Source of the DNA: CAZJUO01 sp964549245
Lineage (GTDB): Bacteria; Patescibacteriota; Patescibacteriia; UBA10025; JAHIVO01
Assembly (NCBI GenBank): GCA_964549245.1
Contig: CAZJUO010000009.1
Span: 1 to 25,290, forward strand
Reading direction: 5' to 3'
DNA: 25,290 bases
Position numbers and translations under genes: made by a program. The notes below the pieces were generated by a model, which searched no databases, had not been told where the DNA came from, and saw nothing but the letters and a program-made list of their open reading frames with translations. Below, one piece after another: positions 5,470-12,110 of this stretch; within the stretch, counting starts at the first letter, position 1, and each line of letters begins with the position of its first letter.

Positions 5470-7698
5470 ATGTCAGTACAAAAATTTGAGACAGAAGTGG
5501 GAGGAAAAAAACTAATATGCCAGACTGGCCAGCTAGCCGGTCAAGCCAGCGGTGCCTGTACAATTCAGTACGGGGATACGCTCGTTTTGGCAACCGCGGT
5601 TATGAGTTCGACCATCCGTGAAGGGATTGATTATTTTCCCCTGATGGTTGATTATGAAGAGCGTTTATACGCCGCGGGCAAGATAAAAGGATCTCGGTTC
5701 ATCAAGCGCGAAGGGCGGCCATCCGATGAGGCGGTATTAACCGCGCGGATGGTGGATCGCTCATTACGGCCGCTGTTTGATGATACGCTGCGCAACGACG
5801 TACAGGTAATATTAACCGTACTGTCAACTGATCAGGAAAATGACCCGGACATTATTTCTATGATTGCCGCTTCATGCGCCTTAAGCATTTCCCCTATTCC
5901 TTGGCAGGGGCCGATCGCCGGAGTGCGGGTCGGGCGGATTAATGGTGAATGGGTCTTGAATCCCAGCTATGAAGCCAGAGAAAAAACCGATTTGGAAGTA
6001 ACCGTAGCGGGCAATGAAGAGAAAATTATCATGATAGAAGCAGGCGCCAAGCAGGCGGCGGAAGAGGATATGCTGGCGGCTATTGAATTCGGCCACAAGC
6101 ATTTGAAGAAGGTGACGTCATTTATCAAAGAGGTGCAATCGAAAGTCGGTATGGAAAAGGAAGTGATAACTATCGGCGAGCCGTCAGAAGAGGAAGCAAA
6201 GGAGCTGGCCGCGGTCAGGAAAAAAGTAGAAGCCTTTTGCCAGGATAAAATCAAGGCGATTTTTGGCAAAGGCAAGAAAGAGCAACAAGAGGCGCTTATT
6301 AAGCTCAAAGACGAGCTGGAAGAAGCATTGAAAGAAGATAATGAGGTTACCAAAGAGGCGCGCCAAAAAGGCGTTCTTATAGTTGATGAATTATACGAGG
6401 AAGCCGCCTATTCATTGGTTATTAATGACGGTAAGCGGGTAGACGGACGGACCTTGGATGAGATCCGGCCGCTTTCGGCAGGCGTTGGATTGCTCCCCCG
6501 CACGCATGGTTCGGGGCTGTTTAACCGTGGTGAAACGCAGGTTTTGTCCGTGGTGACCTTAGGCTCTCCGGGTGATGAGCAGGTCTTGGATACTATGGAA
6601 GAGTCTGGCAAAAAACGTTTTATGCACCATTATAATTTCCCCGGCTTTTCTACCGGCGAGGTAAAACCAATGCGTTCTCCTGGACGCCGCGAGATCGGCC
6701 ATGGAGCCCTGGTAGAAAAAGCCATTGAGCAGGTATTGCCTGATCAGGAAGACTTTCCCTACACCATCAGAGTTGTTTCAGAAGTGCTTTCATCAAACGG
6801 TTCTTCGTCACAAGCTTCTTGCTGTGGTTCAACCCTAGCTTTGATGGACGCTGGCGTGCCTATCCAAGAGCCAGTCGCGGGCATTGCTATCGGTTTAGTA
6901 ACCGACAAGGAAAATCCTGACAATTTCAAGCTCTTAACTGATATCCAGGGAGTTGAGGATCATAATGGTGATATGGATTTCAAGGTAGCAGGGACCGCCA
7001 AGGGCATAACCGCTATCCAAATGGATGTCAAAGTCCATGGCATCAGTACGGAGATTACCAAAGCCGCTCTGGAAACAGCCCGCCAAGCCCGATTGAAAAT
7101 TCTTGAGGTGATGAAATCGGCCATAGCCGAGCCGCGGCCCGAGCTTTCAAAATACGCACCGCGGATTACTACGATTCGCATTGACCCGGAAAAAATCAGA
7201 GACGTCATTGGGCGAGGCGGTGAGACAATTAATAAAATCATTGACGAATGCGGTGGGGCAGACGTGACCAAGATAGACATCGAGGAAGACGGTTTGGTGA
7301 TGATCACCTCACATAATTCAGCTATGTCGGAAAAAGCTATGACCTGGGTAAAAAACCTGACGCATGATATCGTGCCGGGGGAAATTTATGAAGGGGTAGT
7401 GGCAAAAATCGTAACAGACAGGAATTCCGGCAGCGAGATCGGCGCCATTGTAGAACTGTTGCCAGGTCAGGACGGCATGGTTCATATATCGCAGTTTAGT
7501 GACCAGCGCATCGCCAAAGTTTCGGACGTGGTTAAAGTAGGTGACAAATTGAAAGTCAAGGTTATGGGAGTGGACAAAGAACGAGGTCGGATTGAACTGT
7601 CGCATAAAGTTTTGAATGGTAGCAAACCGACGGGCCCTGATCGCCAAATCAAAAAGCAATTTCATTCACGACATAGGAACAATAACCATAGGAGGTAG
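5470..7698 (+). CDS. pnp: Polyribonucleotide nucleotidyltransferase (PNPase)
   Basis: 742 aa, full length. It performs 3'-5' phosphorolysis of RNA, releasing nucleoside diphosphates, as a trimer. Domain order: RNase PH-like 1 (about 10-225), an all-helical Lys/Glu-rich linker (about 230-310), RNase PH-like 2 (about 330-560) with the catalytic stretch GVEDHNGDMDFKVAGT near residues 494-509, a KH domain with VIGRGG (579-584), and an S1 domain beginning GEIYEGVVAKIV (about 637). The C-terminal tail is short and basic. The start has AAAGGAA upstream. The next gene begins within 5 nt of the stop, so cytidylate kinase is likely co-expressed. Confidence 0.98.
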   Translation: MSVQKFETEVGGKKLICQTGQLAGQASGACTIQYGDTLVLATAVMSSTIREGIDYFPLMVDYEERLYAAGKIKGSRFIKREGRPSDEAVLTARMVDRSLRPLFDDTLRNDVQVILTVLSTDQENDPDIISMIAASCALSISPIPWQGPIAGVRVGRINGEWVLNPSYEAREKTDLEVTVAGNEEKIIMIEAGAKQAAEEDMLAAIEFGHKHLKKVTSFIKEVQSKVGMEKEVITIGEPSEEEAKELAAVRKKVEAFCQDKIKAIFGKGKKEQQEALIKLKDELEEALKEDNEVTKEARQKGVLIVDELYEEAAYSLVINDGKRVDGRTLDEIRPLSAGVGLLPRTHGSGLFNRGETQVLSVVTLGSPGDEQVLDTMEESGKKRFMHHYNFPGFSTGEVKPMRSPGRREIGHGALVEKAIEQVLPDQEDFPYTIRVVSEVLSSNGSSSQASCCGSTLALMDAGVPIQEPVAGIAIGLVTDKENPDNFKLLTDIQGVEDHNGDMDFKVAGTAKGITAIQMDVKVHGISTEITKAALETARQARLKILEVMKSAIAEPRPELSKYAPRITTIRIDPEKIRDVIGRGGETINKIIDECGGADVTKIDIEEDGLVMITSHNSAMSEKAMTWVKNLTHDIVPGEIYEGVVAKIVTDRNSGSEIGAIVELLPGQDGMVHISQFSDQRIAKVSDVVKVGDKLKVKVMGVDKERGRIELSHKVLNGSKPTGPDRQIKKQFHSRHRNNNHRR

Positions 7699-7702
7699 TG
7701 AC

Positions 7703-8272
7703 ATGATTATTAGCCTGAGCGGCAAGCCAGGTTCTGGCAAAAGTACGGTAGCCAAAAAACTAGCCCGAGATTTGGGTTTTGAGCGTTATTATATTGGCGG
7801 TCTTCGCCGTAAAGCCGCTAAAAAAATGGGATTAACCCTGGCTGAATTCAATAAAAAAGGAGAAAGCGACGCTGATACGGACAAGGAATTTGACGCTATC
7901 GTTGAGGAGCTGGGAAAAACTAAGGACAACTTTATTATTGAGAGCCGTACTGCATTTTTGCTGATTCCTCATTCCATTAAAATATTTTTGGATATTACGG
8001 AAGCGGAAGGGGCCAAAAGAATCTGGCAATCTTTGCAAACCCCTGATGGCAGGAGCCGGAATGAAGCAAAAAATCTGAAGACATATGAAGATGTCCTACG
8101 AAGCGTTTACGAGCGTTTACGAAGTGATAAAAAACGTTACTTAAAGCATTATCAGGTCAATGTTTTTGATAAACAACACTACGATTTATTCTTGGATACA
8201 ACAAAATTAAACCCTGATGAGGAATATCAGGCGGTTCATTCGTTTATTAAACAGAAAAAAGCTGGTCAATAA
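7703..8272 (+). CDS. cmk: Cytidylate kinase, short archaeal-type (AAA P-loop)
   Basis: 189 aa. Begins MIISLSGKPGSGKSTVAKKLA, a Walker A P-loop (GKPGSGKS) typical of the compact archaeal-type CMP kinases. It is shorter than the classical bacterial Cmk of about 220 aa. Further family-like features are the YYIGGLRRKAAKKMG segment, the NFIIESRTAFLLIP strand (substrate region) and an Arg-rich lid around residues 110-130. Predicted reaction: ATP + (d)CMP to ADP + (d)CDP, fitting its place after pnp, which releases NDPs. ATG at 7703 is chosen because AGGAGG lies 9 nt upstream. Other AAA nucleotide kinases are possible. Confidence 0.82.
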   Translation: MIISLSGKPGSGKSTVAKKLARDLGFERYYIGGLRRKAAKKMGLTLAEFNKKGESDADTDKEFDAIVEELGKTKDNFIIESRTAFLLIPHSIKIFLDITEAEGAKRIWQSLQTPDGRSRNEAKNLKTYEDVLRSVYERLRSDKKRYLKHYQVNVFDKQHYDLFLDTTKLNPDEEYQAVHSFIKQKKAGQ

Positions 8273-8283
8273 ACTGGGTAAAG

Positions 8284-8306
8284 TGTGCATAAGTCGCTGT
8301 GGATAA
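8284..8306 (+). promoter_or_regulatory. Pair of DnaA-box-like sites
   Basis: TGTGCATAA (8284-8292) and TGTGGATAA (8298-8306) are the reverse complements of TTATGCACA and TTATCCACA, both matching the DnaA box TTATNCACA. They are 14 bp apart in the same orientation and are followed by a very AT-rich stretch (about 8307-8376). Confidence 0.5.
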
Positions 8307-8376
8307 GTAATTATTATGAGTAGTAGCTACAATAATATATTTTTTTTATTTATCTAATATTAGCTGAAAAAAGATA

Positions 8377-8405
8377 TTGACATTTGTAAAACATTGTGAT
8401 ATACT
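8377..8405 (+). promoter_or_regulatory. Consensus sigma70-type promoter of a non-coding transcript
   Basis: TTGACA (8377-8382), 17-bp spacer, TATACT (8400-8405). This is among the strongest promoters in the window by consensus, and no gene follows it for 480 bp. Confidence 0.85.
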
Positions 8406-8429
8406 TAGCGTAGATTGAAAATTGATAAG

Positions 8430-8438
8430 TTATGCACA
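8430..8438 (+). promoter_or_regulatory. Third DnaA-box-like site
   Basis: TTATGCACA, opposite in orientation to the pair at 8284-8306, just inside the predicted start of the non-coding transcript. Confidence 0.4.
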
Positions 8439-8761
8439 GTCTTGGATAGGTAAAGAAAGACTTTTTCTAAAACTCTCTAATAAACGTTTTAGGCAAGTTC
8501 TTTCTTTACTGCCAAAGCCCGAGGTTGGTAGGGCGTCTATATTCCCCGACGCGAGGAATTATAGATTTTTGTAAATATCAAACAAAATAAAAAGGGATAT
8601 CCTTAGTAATAAAATACTAGAGATGTTTCCACAAGGTGGTAAGGAAAATGAATTGCTTTTTGGACATCACCAACACCAAGAGCGCTGCAAGGTTATTTTT
8701 CGATAAATCTTTAAGCGCCTGCCTATTTTATAGGCGGACCTTAAGATGAAAAATAACCGTC

Positions 8762-8820
8762 GGGCGGCGTGGTGCCCAAATAATAATTTATTTAAGGGGC
8801 GGACCACCCGCCCTTTTTTT
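8762..8820 (+). terminator. Strong intrinsic terminator of the non-coding RNA
   Basis: GGGCGG (8762-8767) pairs with CCGCCC (8808-8813), GTGGT (8769-8773) with ACCAC (8803-8807) and GCCC with GGGC (8797-8800). A T7 run (8814-8820) follows. Confidence 0.92.
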
Positions 8821-8879
8821 ATCCAAAATATTTTTACGGCTACGGCAAGCCCAACCTTATTTTTTTGTCTTTTTTCAGT

Positions 8880-8885
8880 TATACT
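8880..8885 (+). promoter_or_regulatory. -10 box of rnhB, leaderless type
   Basis: TATACT ends 6 nt before the ATG at 8892. No clear -35 is seen upstream. Confidence 0.5.
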
Positions 8886-8891
8886 GGGAGT

Positions 8892-9512
8892 ATGGTTATC
8901 CCAACTGCCATGGAAGAAAAAAAATTGTACCGTTCTGGCTTTACAACGATTGCCGGTATTGATGAAGCAGGCCGCGGCTCATGGGCCGGGCCAATAGTAG
9001 CCGCGGCGGTCGTTTTGCCGCAGCGGTTTCGCCTGCCGGGCCTAAAAGACTCAAAGCTGCTCACCCCAAAAGAGCGTGAGCGGCTATATGATCAAATCAT
9101 GGCACAAGCTTCGGGGGTCGGTATCGGTTTAGTCAGCCGAAAAAAAATTGACCGAATAGGATTAGGGCAGGCCAATATTTTGGTTCTGCGAAAAAGTGTT
9201 TATCGTTTGCCGATCGAACCGGATTTTATTATGATCGACGGGTTTGCAATTACGTTTCGGAAGGTAGCGTCACGGCAGTACGTACAAGGGGACCAGCGTG
9301 TTGCTTCGATAGCCGCCGCGTCTATTATAGCCAAAGTATATCGTGACAACATTATGAGACGATACCATAAAAAATATCCCTACTATAATTTTCATCATAA
9401 TAAGGGGTACGGTACCAAAGCCCACCACCTGGCAATTATCAAATATGGGGTATGCGATCAGCATCGGCGCTCATTTCAGCCTATTGCGGTGCTATTGCAA
9501 AAAGATTTATAA
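8892..9512 (+). CDS. rnhB: Ribonuclease HII
   Basis: 206 aa from the ATG at 8892. It cleaves the RNA strand of RNA-DNA hybrids and at misincorporated ribonucleotides. Family marks: IAGIDEAGRGSWAGPIVAAAV with the first Asp-Glu pair, LKDSKLLTP, the IMIDGF strand with an Asp, GDQRVASIAAASIIAKVYRD with the last Asp, and HHNKGYGTKAH near the C terminus. All four acidic residues of the active site appear present. A TTG in frame at 8865 would lie upstream of the -10 box, so the ATG is preferred. The gene stands alone between the non-coding RNA terminator and the methyltransferase. Confidence 0.96.
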   Translation: MVIPTAMEEKKLYRSGFTTIAGIDEAGRGSWAGPIVAAAVVLPQRFRLPGLKDSKLLTPKERERLYDQIMAQASGVGIGLVSRKKIDRIGLGQANILVLRKSVYRLPIEPDFIMIDGFAITFRKVASRQYVQGDQRVASIAAASIIAKVYRDNIMRRYHKKYPYYNFHHNKGYGTKAHHLAIIKYGVCDQHRRSFQPIAVLLQKDL

Positions 9513-9519
9513 AATATGC

Positions 9520-9525
9520 TATACT
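9520..9525 (+). promoter_or_regulatory. -10 box of the methyltransferase gene, leaderless type
   Basis: TATACT ends 6 nt before the ATG at 9532. TTGCAA at 9495-9500 is a possible -35 with a 19-bp spacer. The box lies just after the rnhB stop. Confidence 0.5.
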
Positions 9526-9531
9526 ATACCT

Positions 9532-10098
9532 ATGTATACGAAACGAGTAGCTACAGGCCATGAACTGCTTGATCCCGAGCAACTTTTACGGCGGGCTGAT
9601 CTTGCGTTAGGTGAGCGTGTGGTGGATTTGGGGTGCGGGGGCGGATTTTTTTCCATTCAGGCCGCCCGTATGGTTGGTGATAATGGCATAGTCTATGCAG
9701 TTGATGTACAGAAGCCGGTCTTATCTTCAGTGCAAAGCAAGGCCAGGACATTTGGCCTGTCTAATGTTCAAACGGTTTGGTCAGACGCTGAAGTCTACCG
9801 AGGAGCCAAAGCTATCGCTGACGGCAGCATTGATTTGGTTGCCTTGGTCCAGCTGTTGTTTCAGACTACTCATCATGACGTTGTCTTCAAAGAGGTTGCG
9901 CGTTTACTGAAAGAAAAAGGACGCATCCTTGTTGTTGATTGGAAAAACCATAAGCTGCATATTGGCCCGCCCGCTGATCAGTGCGTCAAGCCCGAAGAAG
10001 TTATGGCGCTTGCCGAGCAGTTTGGGTTCTACAAAGTTAAAGATATACCTGCCGGCCCATACCATTTTGGCCTGCTTTTACAAAAAAAGAGTCGGTAA
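9532..10098 (+). CDS. Class I SAM-dependent methyltransferase
   Basis: 188 aa. A Rossmann-type methyltransferase with motif I VVDLGCGGGFFS (about residues 28-39), an acidic post-I strand YAVDVQ (about 54-59), a post-II segment IDLVALVQLLFQT and a late strand GRILVVDWK. The pattern resembles the UbiE/Methyltransf_25-31 type, but the acceptor cannot be named from sequence. ATG at 9532 fixes a normal N terminus. The upstream in-frame start at 9445 would overlap rnhB and is not needed. A hairpin with a T6 run follows its stop. Confidence 0.85.
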   Translation: MYTKRVATGHELLDPEQLLRRADLALGERVVDLGCGGGFFSIQAARMVGDNGIVYAVDVQKPVLSSVQSKARTFGLSNVQTVWSDAEVYRGAKAIADGSIDLVALVQLLFQTTHHDVVFKEVARLLKEKGRILVVDWKNHKLHIGPPADQCVKPEEVMALAEQFGFYKVKDIPAGPYHFGLLLQKKSR

Positions 10099-10103
10099 TA
10101 CAT

Positions 10104-10109
10104 TATAAT
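10104..10109 (+). promoter_or_regulatory. -10 box (TATAAT) upstream of yraN
   Basis: Perfect TATAAT 6 bp after the methyltransferase stop. The TSS would be near 10116, just before the hairpin at 10126-10152, so yraN transcripts would have to pass that hairpin. No good -35 seen. Confidence 0.4.
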
Positions 10110-10125
10110 ACGTTAATAGGACGGC

Positions 10126-10152
10126 CTTCCCCACAAGCCAGGGAAGTTTTTT
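10126..10152 (+). terminator. Terminator-like hairpin abutting the yraN start codon
   Basis: CTTCCC (10126-10131), 9-nt loop, GGGAAG (10141-10146), then TTTTTT (10147-10152) and at once the ATG. It either ends the methyltransferase transcript or attenuates yraN. Confidence 0.65.
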
Positions 10153-10512
10153 ATGAATTATTATAAAAAAATTGGACAATGGGGAGAGGCTATAGCGCGG
10201 CAATACTTGCTGAAGAAAAATTACCTTATTATTGCTGTGCATTGGCAGTGTCGCGAAGGAGAAATTGATATTATCGCTTATGATGCGGGAACCCGGAATT
10301 TGGTTTTTGTGGAAGTTAAGACCAGGCGGTCCGCTACATTTGGCCCGATCGAAGAATCTATAAGCCTGTTGAAACGCGCCAGGATAGCCGCCGCGATTAA
10401 TCGGTTTATCAGCGATTATGAGTATCCGTATGACTATCGCTGTGATGCCATATTTATCAAGGTTCGAAACGGTATCCGCCTGACGCACTTGCGCCATGTC
10501 GACCTGGGGTAG
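10153..10512 (+). CDS. yraN: YraN family (UPF0102) endonuclease-fold protein
   Basis: 119 aa, the usual family size. It has the typical opening KIGQWGEAIARQYLLKKNY and the PD-(D/E)xK-like core GEIDIIAYD...LVFVEVKTRR (about residues 36-59), with acidic residues and Lys placed as in Holliday-junction-resolvase-like nucleases. The biochemical role of the family is not settled. It often lies next to rnhB, as it nearly does here. There is no Shine-Dalgarno site: a T6 tract of a hairpin directly precedes the ATG. Confidence 0.93.
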   Translation: MNYYKKIGQWGEAIARQYLLKKNYLIIAVHWQCREGEIDIIAYDAGTRNLVFVEVKTRRSATFGPIEESISLLKRARIAAAINRFISDYEYPYDYRCDAIFIKVRNGIRLTHLRHVDLG

Positions 10513-10518
10513 AGCGGC

Positions 10519-10547
10519 TTGCATTAATATTGGATATGTTCTATACT
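10519..10547 (+). promoter_or_regulatory. nusA promoter
   Basis: TTGCAT (10519-10524), 17-bp spacer, TATACT (10542-10547). Predicted TSS near 10554, about 65 nt before nusA. Confidence 0.75.
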
Positions 10548-10558
10548 GGCTAGTACAA

Positions 10559-10587
10559 GGCTAGTTGTTTATAAACTAGTCTTTTTT
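10559..10587 (+). terminator. Terminator/attenuator hairpin in the nusA leader
   Basis: GGCTAGTT (10559-10566), 7-nt loop, AACTAGTC (10574-10581), one G-T pair, then TTTTTT (10582-10587). A direct repeat of GGCTAGT at 10548-10554 could pair with the same 3' arm as an alternative. The hairpin starts about 5 nt after the predicted TSS of nusA. Confidence 0.7.
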
Positions 10588-10618
10588 GTTTGAAAAATTT
10601 ATTAAGTAATAAAAGTAT

Positions 10619-12078
10619 ATGGCACAAAATAATGAAATAATCCAAGCGGTCCAACAAATATGCGAAGAAAAAAATATTTCTCTGGAGTCGGTGACCGAGA
10701 CTATTGAGGCGGCCTTGGCCGTGGCCTATCGAAAAGATTTCGGCGAAAAAAACCAAAATATTAAGGTTGAATATGATTTGCAAAGCAATAAGGCACGCGT
10801 TTTTGACGTAAAAACCGTAGTAACTGATGAAAAAGCCGAAGAAACGATGAAAATGCTGGAAGAAAAAAAGGCGCAGGCAGAAGCTGAAGGCCAGGAGGCA
10901 GAAGCTGAATCGACGAACGCGGATAAAAAACCGGGCAAAAAACTCGAAGCGGAGGCAGAGGAAGATGATGAAAAGATTGACCGTTTTAATCCCAAAACCG
11001 AAATTACCTTGTCAGAGGCGAAAAAAATAAAGAAGAACGCCAAGCTTGATGAGATTATCAAAACGGAACTCAAACCCCCGGCCGCGTATGGCCGTATGGC
11101 CGCGCAGACTGCCAAACAGGTTATTATTCAGCGTCTGCGTGAAGCTGAACGGGAAACTATTTATAAAGAATTTAAGGATAAAGAAGGAGAAGTCATTAAC
11201 GGCACTATCCAGCGCCTGGAAGGCAGGATGGTTTTAATAGATATTGGCATGACTACTGCCCTGCTTCCGCCTTCAGAGCAAACCCCAGGCGAACGATATG
11301 CGCCGGGCNNNNNNNNNNCTTTAAATTTTGTGTAGTGGCGGTTAATGAAACCCCCAAAGGCCCGGAAATAATCCTTTCACGCTCGCATCCGGAAATGGTG
11401 CGCAAACTGTTTACCTTGGAAGTGCCGGAGATCGGCAATGGTTCTGTGGAGATAAAATCGATCGCTCGAGAAGCTGGTTCACGCACCAAATTAGCTGTCA
11501 CTACCGACCAGAAAAATATTGATCCGGTAGGTTCTTGCGTGGGACAGCGCGGTTCGCGGGTACAAACGATAATTTCGGAGATCGGCGGTGAAAAAATTGA
11601 TATTATTGAATGGGAAGAAGATCCGATAAAATTTATAATCAATGCCTTATCGCCCGCTAAAGTATTGAGCGTTGACATTAATGATCAGGAAAAAACCGCC
11701 TTAGCCGAAGTTAAGGAAGACCAGCTGTCATTGGCTATCGGCAAAGCTGGCCAGAATGTACGCTTATCCGCCAAGCTGACCGGCTGGAAGATCGATATTG
11801 TTTCTGAAAAAGGAGAAAAGGTAACTTCTTCAGAAGAAGACAAACAGGCTCAAGCCGACTCGGCCAAGCATGAAGAGGGTAAAGAGAAAGCAGACAGTGA
11901 AGCCAGCGAAGCGGCTGATCAGAAAGAAGAAAGTGAAAGGCCAAAGGAGCAAAAACAATCAGAAGAACCTAAAGAGGAGCCAGAAACAAAACCAAGCCAG
12001 TCGGACCCTAAAAAAGAGGAGCCTCAAGACGCCAAACCTGCCGAAGATGAGAAAGGCCAGTCAGAGAAAAAAAAGTAA
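10619..12078 (+). CDS. nusA: Transcription termination/antitermination protein NusA (split by an assembly gap)
   Basis: RNA polymerase-binding factor for pausing, intrinsic termination and antitermination. N-terminal domain (about 1-190) with the typical opening IIQAVQQICEEKNISLESV, but containing a long acidic Glu/Ala/Lys-rich insert (about 75-125). Then S1 (EGEVINGTIQRL onward), KH1 (with GSCVGQRGSRVQTI), KH2 (LSLAIGKAGQNVRLSAKLTGW) and an acidic Glu/Lys/Gln tail of about 85 residues. Ten Ns at 11309-11318 split the S1 domain. The frames before and after differ, but the protein continues in sense (GERYAPG - gap - FKFCVVAVNE), so I read one intact gene whose true gap is not 10 nt. A short gap of about 5 nt (adding Asp-Arg) would restore the frame. 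Confidence 0.94.
11309..11318. other. Assembly gap (10 N)
   Basis: Placeholder Ns within the NusA S1 domain. The last codon before it ends exactly at 11308, and the continuing frame starts with the third base of a codon at 11319. Confidence 0.98.
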
Positions 12079-12110
12079 ACATTATATAACAAATAAATTA
12101 AAAAGAATCT

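Larger units (their letters stand above)
8412..8820 (+). ncRNA. Unassigned structured RNA of about 400 nt
   Basis: The stretch has no supported ORF but is bounded by a consensus promoter and a strong terminator. Long complementary arms are seen. GTAAAGAAAGA (8450-8460) pairs with TCTTTCTTTAC (8499-8509), enclosing CTAAAAC/GTTTTAG (8467-8473/8486-8492). TCTATATTCC (8536-8545) pairs with GGAA-T-TATAGA (8555-8565), and its loop GACGC can pair with GCGTC (8533-8537). GATGTTTCC (8622-8630) pairs with GGAAA and ACATC (8643-8668). GGTTATTTTT (8691-8700) pairs with AAAAATAACC (8749-8758), enclosing ATCTT-T-AAG/CTTAAGAT and GCCTAT/ATAGGC. I do not see the conserved elements of RNase P RNA, tmRNA or SRP RNA, so the family is unknown. 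A very divergent RNase P RNA is the main alternative. Confidence 0.6.

Noticed and set aside
8412..8820. RNase P RNA, tmRNA or SRP RNA
   Set aside because: Conserved core motifs of each were looked for on both strands and not found. A very divergent RNase P RNA cannot be excluded without a covariance search.
8746..8997. 83-codon open frame on the plus strand
   Set aside because: It spans the non-coding RNA terminator hairpin and overlaps rnhB in another frame.
10619..12078. nusA as a frameshifted pseudogene or two separate genes
   Set aside because: The frame change falls exactly at ten Ns, and the S1 domain sequence continues in sense on both sides.
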